A model generated the notes under the pieces. It saw nothing but the letters and a program-made list of their open reading frames with translations, was not told the DNA's origin and made no database searches. Below, piece after piece: positions 1-9,500 of a DNA stretch of 22,840 nt (its first letter is position 1; each line of letters begins with the position of its first letter). Where the stretch lies: NCBI GenBank assembly GCA_019648995.1, contig BLXT01006160.1:1164100-1186939 (forward strand). The letters are read 5' to 3'. This DNA comes from Plakobranchus ocellatus (lineage: Eukaryota; Mollusca; Gastropoda; Plakobranchidae). The position numbers and the translations under genes were made by a program.

Positions 1-369
1 AAAAAAAAAAAAAAAAAAAAAAATGAAGAGAATTAAAGCTATTTTGTGATTGAAGAAGCATAAAAGCAATAGAAAAATATGATTAGATATATTTATCCTT
101 CCTTAAACATAAGTAAAAGTACCCAGTAACAATATATTTGATTTGAAGACAGAACTAAATATGTGCATATCAAAATAACAATAGACCCAGCTATAAATAA
201 TAAGTTCTATACACTGGTTATTTCCTGCATAATAAAAACTCCTTTATAATATTATGGGACAAAAAAGGGTATAGGATTATATTTGAAAAGCTTCTATACA
301 CTTCCAATAGTAGAAAATCAGTGTTGGAAAGTAAAAATATAACATCTAACAAAGAGATGAACCTTTTAC
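1..369 (-). other. MFAP1 intron 3 (partial) with poly-A run at the window edge
   Basis: This is AT-rich non-coding sequence downstream of the exon 3 donor. The window opens with 23 consecutive A residues, which could be a homopolymer, a retroposon tail or an assembly edge. No acceptor for exon 4 or conserved coding was seen. Confidence 0.7.
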
Positions 370-523
370 CTCTTCATCCAACTCCTCCTCCTCCTCTTCT
401 TCATCCTCCATCTCCCCATCTTCATCAGCCCTCCTTCTGCGTACTGGTCTGTCATCTTCATCCTCATCAGATCCCTCTGCAATAACCTCTGGTTCTATAA
501 CTTCACGGCGATGGCGAGCAATC
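370..523 (-). CDS. MFAP1: MFAP1 coding exon 3
   Basis: The exon lies between acceptor TTTTTAAG (AG at 525-524) and donor GAG|GTAAAAGG (GT at 369-368). It encodes IARHRREVIEPEVIAEGSDE, an RPVRRRR basic patch and a glutamate run ending LDEE, finishing in phase 0. RLARHR..VEPEVV is a recognisable family segment. The following exon is outside the window. The (GAG)n tract makes this exon prone to length variation. Confidence 0.9.
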
Positions 524-3500
524 CTTAAAAAATTATTTTAATCAAGTTAATCTGAACAAAAAAAATTATCACCATACACTTGAACAATTAAAGTTAGACG
601 AAAAAAATTTTGGATTGAATTTAAAAGATCAACTTAACTATAGTTTATTCTGATTTGTCAGCTTACTTTTATGATTTTTTTTTTTTTTTTTTATGATCAT
701 CAATTTCAAGTTGTTCTTTAACTTTTTAAGATTCAGTGCCAACACAGCTGGAGTCTCTTGCAGGCAAATCATGCTGTGAGAGAAAGTCGTGACTGGGTTG
801 CTCAAGGCTTCCACCATTCCTTTTCTTTTGACATTCAATTTTCTCTTATAATGTTTTGGTTTATAATACGTTATTGGCCAAAAGCTATTGAATATAAAGC
901 AATTATTATAAAAAAAAATTTAGAGAGTTTGGCAATAAGAAATTGCGTGGTACCTAAAACATTGGGATGGTTGAAAAATTTTATCCACTCTCAAAGACAA
1001 CACTTTTTGTCCAGCATCACACGCTGCCCTTTTTGGTCAAGCATTTTATAATGAAAGCTATGGAAAAAGCCCTTTCTCATCTATTTTAAAATTCAACACT
1101 ACACATATAATTCATGCAAAATGTCTGCAGAATCAAAGCTATACCAGTCTTCTACAGTGGACAAAATCACAGGTGCAACAGTGAACACCTTCTGTCATAA
1201 AGTGAAATAGTTTTGCCAATAGAAAAAGGGCTTTTTTTTTTTTTTTCAAAGGAAGGAATCAATGTATCAACAAGTCAAGGGATGCCGTAGCCAATTGAAA
1301 AGCACAAAACATGCCTACCTTTGAAAAAACTTTTGAGGAACATCAAAGGCAAAAATGTAGAACAAACCTAGTATGGTGGGAACTAATACTGATTGAACAA
1401 AAAAATAAAGCACTCAATTTAAATAAGCTCCAATTTTTTAAAAAAGCACCTAAAATCATAAAGGTGTACCTTTAGAACTGGGGAGAGTATAGGGAACAAT
1501 GGATCCTGTCTAAATTGTCACAAACATTAAGCCAATGTGCCTAACATATCGCCTCTGTGCATACATTCTGTAACAAAAACTAGACTTACGGCTTGCTATT
1601 GAACACACGTCAACTCGAGAATTCTAGAAAGACCTAGTTTAGGGAAGTTTATTTATGCAAAGCGAACGAGAATTCATTACGTAAACGAAAGTGACTCATG
1701 TTCTATTTTTAGCCCTGGGATTTCCCTAATGTCTTTTCGAAGGCTGCTTTTTTGTTATTTTAGGATTATGATGTAATGTTCAAGATCTATATTTTCGAAC
1801 ATTCTACGCTTGCATTATGGGATACATTTCCAGAAATTTGTAGAGTTTTCTTTTGAAAAAAAGTATAAATACTGGGAGAAGACTGGTAAAGGTATCACAC
1901 AGAGTAAGCAGAGAGTTGATAGAGATCACACAGAGTAGGCAGAGAGTTCATAGAGAACACGCAGAGTATGCAGAGAGTTCATAGAGATCACAAAGATTGC
2001 AGCGAGATCATTGTATAACGATTACGCAGATTCATAGAGCTAGATCTAGTTTTTTTTTTACCGACGGCCTATGTAAATATTGTTTGATTTAATTTGCTGC
2101 TGTTGAGTTAAATAAACTCAGTTTTTTTACGTTTTCACACAATCTCCAGAGTTCCATTATTTTAGCTAGGTCTATATAGATCTAAAGAACTCAGCGTCCC
2201 ACATCAGAGGTATTATCTACCTTTTACTTCTGGTGTTCGTGACATATTGCGACCCCGACGAGATAGCTGATTGGAAAGTGAGATCGTGTGTTAGATCTAG
2301 AAATATCGGCGATGGCTATGATGGAGGAAATTGTCAAGAAAGCGGACCTGTTGGGATATTGAGGTGAGAAGAGAGAGGAATATTTGAAACAGGAGTTTCA
2401 GCTTCTCAAAGAACGTCAGCAAGGGAAAAGAAGGAAGAAGATGAACGTCAGGAAAAGGAGGAGGAAGCTGAACGTCAGGCAAGAGAAAAGAAGGAAGAAG
2501 CTGAACGTCAGGAAAAGAAAGAAGAAGCTGAACGTCAGGAAAGAAAGGAAGAAGCTGATCGCAAGGAAAGGTTGGAGTTGGAGAAGATGAAACTAGATGC
2601 GGAGATGAAGCTGTTACAGGCAAAAATTGAGGCTGGGATAATCAAGAACGAACCTGATGGCAGCATATGAGGTCGAGCGATGCAGGAGCCAAACACCCGA
2701 AACTGCCTAACTTTCAAGATGGGAGGGATGACCTCGACATTTGGCTGACAAGGTTTGAGAGATTTGCAGAAAGTAATGGCTGGTCCAGGGAGAAATGGTC
2801 ACCATCGCTTTGTGCGCTGCCGACCGGACGTGCCTTGAATTGCTATGGGCGGCTTTCGGCTGAGCAGGCGAAGGACTATGACAAGGTAAAAGAGGCTCTA
2901 ATGAAGAGGTATGACCTGAAAAAGGATGGCCATCGTCGAAAGTTTCGCACATGCAAACCAGCAGAAGGTGAGAGCCCCGATATGTTTATTGTATGCATTT
3001 TAACGTATTTGGACAGATGGATTGAGCTTTCTAAGACGGATAAGTCATATGAACAACTAAAGGACTTGATAGTGCGAGAACAGTTCATGGATGCATGTCC
3101 AGAAGATCTAGCTACGAGCTTGCGTGAGAAAGACCTACCTACACTTGAAAGAGTTGCAAAGGAGGCAGATTTGTTTCTAAAGGCCAGAAATAGGAAGTTG
3201 TGTGATCAACCTCGCAAAGTGTTTCAGGGTAATGCTCGGCCTCAAATGGACTCTGTGCGGCCACTTGAACCAGAGAAGAAGTTTAACGGTGGACAACGTG
3301 CAGGGGAGGCGAAGACGAGCGTGGCTGACCAGAGGTCGTGCTTTAAGTGTAAGAAGACCGGACATATCGCTCGGTACTGCACAGCTGTGGATAGTACCAC
3401 GAAGAAGGCTGGTGCGGGAGTGGTAGTGAAGATAACTGAGGTGAATACAGCTGAAGTGAGGAAACTTGTGGAGAGCCCCACGATGGAGGTGACGGACGAT

Positions 3501-6500
3501 CTTCAGAGTGAAGTGGAAGATGGTATGCTGAATCTGGCCAGTGGGAAGTTTGTACCTGTGATGACGAACTGTGCTGCTCTGAGAGATCCGGAGAAGACTA
3601 GGAGTCTTGGTTTGCCTGTCTTAAAGGGAGAGATAGGCGGTCGTGAAGTCAACATGATGCGCGACACTGGCTGCAAGGGTGTCGTGGTGAGGAAACAACT
3701 GGTCGACGCGAGTCAATTGACTGGTGAGTGCTGTCTACTGCTGAGGATAGACAACACTGCACTGTTGGCTGAGAAGGCAGTCATCAGCTTGAGGACGCCT
3801 TTCCTTAGTGGAGAAGTGAAGGCGTTGTGCATCCCCGACACCATCTGTGATATCATCGTTGGGAACATGGAAGGAGCTAGGAGCCTGGAGGACCCCGACA
3901 TGTCTATAGTGGTGGGTGCGGTGACGACCAGGGCGCAAGCGAAGCGCAAAGCGGTAACCAAGCCGTTGCGGGTGCCTGATATAGAGAAGCACGTAGGAGT
4001 TGATTGCAAGCAGTTGATCAAACTCCAGCAAGAGGATCCAAGAATACTGGCGCTGGTGGATGCTGGAAGAACTTCGCGGAGAGGAGGGAAAGTCGTTTCC
4101 TTTGAGAAGGCGAGGGGCATCGTGTGCCGGCGGTACAAGGATATTGGACATAATGTAGATGTGAAGCAGGTGGTGCTACCCAAGCCGCTGCAGGAATATG
4201 TGATGTCGGTAGCCCACGATTCTATTACTGGAGCGTATCTTGGGATCAGGAGAAAGAAAGATAAGGTCCTGAGCAATTTCTACTGGCCTGGGGTAGATGG
4301 CGACGTGACAAGATACTGCCGGTCGTGTGACGTGTGTCAGCGGACTGTGAAGAAAGGTACTGTGCCTGGAGTGCCCTTAGAGAATGTTCCCCTGATTGAA
4401 ACTCCATTTAAGAGAGAGGCGATAGACTTAGTGGGTCCTATAAACCCACCAAGTGAAGCAGGACATAGGTTTATCCTGATGCTTGTGGACTATGGCACAA
4501 GGTTTGCCGAGGCGGTGCAGTTACACAAGATCGACATGGAATCTGTGGCAGAGGCGCTGGTAGACATTTACAGCCGACTGGGTGTCCCAGAGGAGGTGCT
4601 GAGTGACCAGGGAACGCAGTTCATATCAGACTGCATGAAGGAGGTCTGCCGTCTCCTTGGCATCACACAGAAGACCACAACCCCGTACCACCCAATGTGC
4701 AACGGACTGGTGGAGAGGTTCAACGCGACCCTGAAGACCTGCCTTTGTCGCCTGTGCAGTGAGCAACCTCGACAGTGGCACTGGTACAACAACCCTCTTC
4801 TGTTTGCTTACAGAGAGGTGCCACAGGAGTCCACGCACTTTGCCCCATTCGAGTTGCTGTGTGGGAGGACTGTGCGAGGGCCCATGCATATCCTGCGTCA
4901 GCTTTGGACGAAGGAGATCAAAGAACCAGACGTGAAATCAAGTTATGAATACGTCTTGAATCTTCGCGAAAGCCTCAACGACACACTCAAGATAGCTCGT
5001 GAGGAACTGGAGAAGGCCCAAGGACGGCAGAAGCACTACTACGACCGGACGGCCAAGCGCAGAAAGTTCTCTGTGGGAGAGAAGGTGTTAGTCCTGCTGC
5101 CAAAGGACTCAAACAAACTCCTGATGCAGTAGAAGGGGCCGTTTGAAATTGTGGCGACCGTGGGGATCAACGATTACTGGATCAACATGGGAAGAAAGGA
5201 GAAAATCTTTCATGCCAACTTGTTGAAGGGGTACATCGCCCGTGACCAGAACGCCAGCCAAGCAAATATGGATGAAAGGCCGCCAACGAGCAGCTCCGCT
5301 ATACCCGCTGCAAGTGTAACTGTCATTGAAGACCTCGAACGTGAACACTTCAAAGACAGTGACTGTGAAGCTCTACCTGAGTTAGGTGGGTGGGGCAGCG
5401 AGGAGACTGTTAACGATCTCAAGTATGGTGATGAACTGACCCTGGATCAACGTAGACAGCTGAAGGAGGTAGCTGTAACGTACTCCTCCATCTTCAGCGA
5501 TCGCCCTGGTACAGCGTCGACAGAGGAACATTGCATCGAGCTGACGTCATCAATTCCTGTGCATCAATGCCCGTACCCAGTGCCTTACGCGATGAGGCAA
5601 ACTTTACGCGACGAACTCAGAGAGATGGAAAACCTGGGGGTCATCAGGAAGAGTTCTTCCCCTTACACTTCTCCTGCGGTAGTCGTCAAGAAGAAGGATG
5701 GTACAAATCGTGGGTCCATCAATTACAGACGGCTGAATAAACTCACCATTTTCGACCCTCAACCCATGACACTACCAGCAGACATTTTCCAGGGTATGGA
5801 GAAGGACCAGTGCTTCTCAAAGATTGACCTGAGTAAAGGCTACTGGCAGATCCCTGTACGGAAGGAGGACATTCCGAAGACGGCGTTTGTGACGATGAAC
5901 TGTTACTACGAGTTTCTAAGGATGCCATTCAGGATGCTGAATTCTGGGGCCACGCTGACTCGTGCTGTGAAGAAGCTGCTGTGTGGAATGGACAACGTGG
6001 TGGACTATATTGATGATCTGTTTATTCATACGGAAACCTGGGAAGCCCACGTGAGGACACTGAGTGAACTATTCAAGCGCCTTCAGGAGGCCAACTTTAC
6101 TGTAAGGCCAGTTAAGTGCTTGCTTGGGTCAAGGACTGTTGACTTTTTAGGACACAGTCTAGGTCGAAGTGCAATTGGTCTCCAGGATGAAAATGTCGAG
6201 GTTAGGAATGCCCCTAGACCCAAGACAAAGAGAGAGGTTAGGGCAGTTTTAGGACTGGTTGGGTACTACAAAGAGTTTGTACCGAATTTCTCCGCGGTCT
6301 CTGCGCCTCTTTCGGACTTGGTGCGTAAGGGCCAGCCTAACATCGTGAACTGGGGCGACAGCCAGGAAAGAGCTTACAACTCATTGAGAGTTGCAGTGAC
6401 GTCCAAGCCGGTCCTACAGTTGCCCAACGTCAACAAAAGGTTCGTCCTCAGAACAGATGCATCTGATCGCGGAATAGTCGCTGCTCTCATGCAGGAGAAT

Positions 6501-9500
6501 GAGGGTACGCTATTCCCAATAGCTTACGCTAGCAAAAATTTGACTGATAGGGAGAGAAAGTATTCAGTGACTGAGAGAGAAGCTATTGCTATCGTGTGGG
6601 GAGTGAAGAAGTTTTCACTTTATCTTCACGGAACTTTGTTTACCCTGCAGACAGATCATGGTGCTTTACAGTTTTTGAATGCTGCGAAGTTTGATAGTCC
6701 TAGAATAATGAGATGGGCTTTAGCTTTGCAAGTATACAACTTCGATGTCCAATACATTAAGGGTAGTGAAAATGTTGGTGCTGATTACCTTAGCAGAATT
6801 GAGTAATATATTGTGATAGACGTTGCCATGTACATTTCCATTGTTATAGTAATTAGTAGTGAATAGCTAACCCTTCCTTTGATTTTTCTTTGCTTAGCCA
6901 GATGTTAAGCTTGAGACTTTGTAGTTTCTATTTTAAAGGAAGTGTTACATGCCATGTTGTGAATGTAATGTTAAATTGATATGATGTAATGCTAACTACA
7001 GAAAGTATTCTGTTCTTCTAACGTGTTAGCATCATTTTGTTACTTTGCTAGGAATTTGTTACTTAGTAAAAATTCTTAAGAAGGGGCGTGTGTAACAAAA
7101 ACTTGACTTAGGGCTTGCTATTGAACGCACATCAACTCGAGAATTCTAGAAAGACACAGTTTAGGGAAGTTTATTTATGCAAAGCGAACGAGAATTCATT
7201 ACGTAAACGAAAGTGACTCATGTTCTATTTTTAGCCCAAGGATTTCCCTAATGTCTTTTCGAAGGCTGCTTTTTTGTTATTTTAGGATTATGATGTAATG
7301 TTCAAGATCTATATTTTCGAACATTCTACGCTTGCATTATGGGATACATTTCCAGAAATTTGTAGTTTTCTTTTGAAAAAAAAGTATAAATACTGGGAGA
7401 AGACTGGTAAAGGTATCACACAGAGTAAGCAGAGAGTTGATAGAGATCATACAGAGTAGGCAGAGAGTTCATAGAAAACACACAGAGTTCACAGAGAGTT
7501 CATAGAGATCACAGAGATTGCAGCGAGATCATTGTATAACGATTACGCAGATTCATAGAGCTAGATCTAGGTTTTTTTTTACCGACGGCCTATGTGAATA
7601 TTGTTTGATTTAATTTGCTGCTGTTGAGTTAAATAAACTCAGTTTTTTTACGTTTTCACACAATCTCCAGAGTTCCATTAAGCTAGGTCTATATAGATCT
7701 AAAGAACTCAACGTCCCACATCAGAGGTATTATCTACCTTTTATTTCTGGTGTTCGTGACACATTCCAATCTGTTTACCTTATTGCTGAGCAAATCAGCC
7801 CGAGATTAACGCCATATAAAAAGAACTGTCCTTAAAATTTTCATTCTACTCGTAATCCAATGGCTAGTTTAATTTTGGGCCAATGAATTCACTAATGTTG
7901 CCATTAGAATTCAATTTTACTAGCTTTGGAAAATAAGTACATTTAACAATCACATATCCTATCCCAAAAATGCAGAATGCCTTGATGCATTCTTTTCAAA
8001 TACAATGCTGTCTTCTATTGTGAATTGGAACTTCTGTACAGAGTAATTTCCTTTGGGCCACTTTGAATACACATTGACACATCAAAGATAGGCAGGCCTG
8101 ATTCAATATCAAATTCTAGATCTACAGGAGTTAATAATAATTACACAGGACTGGCAATTGCCTTGTTGCAAAAAATTATTTTTAGGTTTTTTCTGAACTT
8201 GAATAGTGGCTTTAGCCACTTCTAACTGTTGCCCAGTCATGGGCACTGAGGTGCTTCTGTTAGATTTATATAAAACACTCAGACTAGATAGAAAATTAAC
8301 AGCGATACAAGTTTAAATTGATCATCACACTGATTGATTCATTAATGTTGATTGCTTATTCATTCCAAAGTTATTCCATAATGTATGATCAGATTTTAAA
8401 ATTTAAAGGTTAGATCTACTGCTACTTGCTAAGCCGGCTAGTTCCATTTTTGATAATAATTTTGCAATGCATCAAATTAAGCGATAATAAACAGACCCTG
8501 TGCTTCAACACATTTTTCTAAACATCTAAATCTACCTTAGGATATCTCAGGATGAATCACAATAGGCTTCAATTTTTTTACACAAAGCTGTTCTCAGAAA
8601 GATCAGTTAACCGCTGACATGCTAATCTAGTGTTTAGACAGAAAAAGGCAGCAATGTCTAACTGGCCCAGAGCCTGGAAATCAGGTGATGGTCGGTAGTG
8701 ACGCTGCAGCGCAACAAGGCAATGGCTAGGGTCTAGCACAGAACCTCCAAGTTCAATGCTGGTTCTATATCAACGCATGCAAAGCACTAGTTCAAGCTAA
8801 CTCCTCTAGACTTATAAGACATTGTGCGTCTAGTTAGTCTCAGTGTCTAAATAATAAAGTTTAACCAAACCATTAACTTAAAAGTTGACAGTTTAAAAAT
8901 GGAAAGAAAAAAAATTATCCTGAAATTATTTCTATTAAAATTGCAGTTCTGCCCGTGCTGAGTCCCTTAATTCAAAATCGCTGATTTCAAATTTGCTGTC
9001 AGAATTTTCGTATTTGCTTTCCTTGCAAAGATGTCTGTTGAAAAAAAACTCCTAATTTTGGTGAATGACATCTCAGTGCAAATAAACAACCGTCAATGCG
9101 TCAACAGTCAGTGATGACTAGGCCTAGGAGTGAGTGATGTACATCTACTATGCACCAATAGATGCTTGCATAGTGACTGGGAGTTTTTCTTTTTTTTTTT
9201 TGTCTAGCCAAGAGCACCACACATATAATAAATTTGTCTGAAAAGTTTGCTGCGATGTTGTTTTATTTTAGTCCCCTTAGATTCTCGCACAACTTATGCA
9301 GAGAAGCCCCACTAAACCTAGACTTGATTTATTAAGGGAGCACGGCCAATCACAAAGCAATATAAAGTGGTAATATTCTGGATTTTGTGATAAAAATGTG
9401 GATTTCCGGAACACAGGTCATTTTCAAGTAGAATTCCAGAACAAATCCGGAATTTCTAAAACGGCAGACATGTCTGAAAGCAGTATCGTCTTTAATTTGG

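Larger units (their letters stand above)
1569..2244 (+). repeat. 5' LTR (676 bp)
   Basis: The LTR starts TGTAACAAAA and ends GTTCGTGACA, a TG...CA pair. It aligns along its whole length to 7091-7761 with about 19 substitutions and three small indels (2, 1 and 4 bp), roughly 97% identity counted by eye. It holds TATAAATA at 1864-1871, imperfect 31-bp tandem repeats at about 1893-2007, an AATAAA signal at 2111-2116 and a T-run near 2050. This order suggests U3 up to about 1890, then R and U5. Confidence 0.95.
1569..7761 (+). mobile_element. Gmr1-like Ty3/gypsy-superfamily LTR retrotransposon (6193 bp, degraded)
   Basis: This is a complete LTR-to-LTR element inserted in MFAP1 intron 2, antisense to the gene. 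Structure: 5' LTR 1569-2244, candidate primer binding site, Gag N-terminal coiled coil (2312-2670), a Gag/protease/integrase frame (2667-5129), RT/RNase H in the same frame after a TAG stop (5133-6803), a short untranslated tail, a polypurine tract, and the 3' LTR 7091-7761. Integrase lies before reverse transcriptase, as in Ty1/copia, while the integrase (D,D35E with a GPF module) and RT are Ty3/gypsy in type. This combination matches the Gmr1 group described in deuterostomes. No envelope gene is present. Several stops, frame breaks and replaced key residues argue that this copy is not autonomous. Confidence 0.93.

Noticed and set aside
758..1051. 97-codon plus-strand open frame in MFAP1 intron 2
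   Set aside because: AT-rich composition (Ile/Lys/Phe-rich), no motif, no splice context, and it lies within an intron of the opposite strand; it looks random.
2297..2623. Minus-strand Pro/Leu/Phe repeat protein
   Set aside because: It is the complement of the Gag coiled-coil repeats; any strand of such a repeat lacks stops.
3713..4276. 187-codon minus-strand frame across the protease/integrase region
   Set aside because: It is the antisense shadow of the Gag-Pol frame, which has clear catalytic motifs; the minus translation shows none.
6807..7090. Envelope-like gene in the retrotransposon
   Set aside because: Fewer than 300 bases separate RNase H from the 3' LTR, with many stops in all frames.
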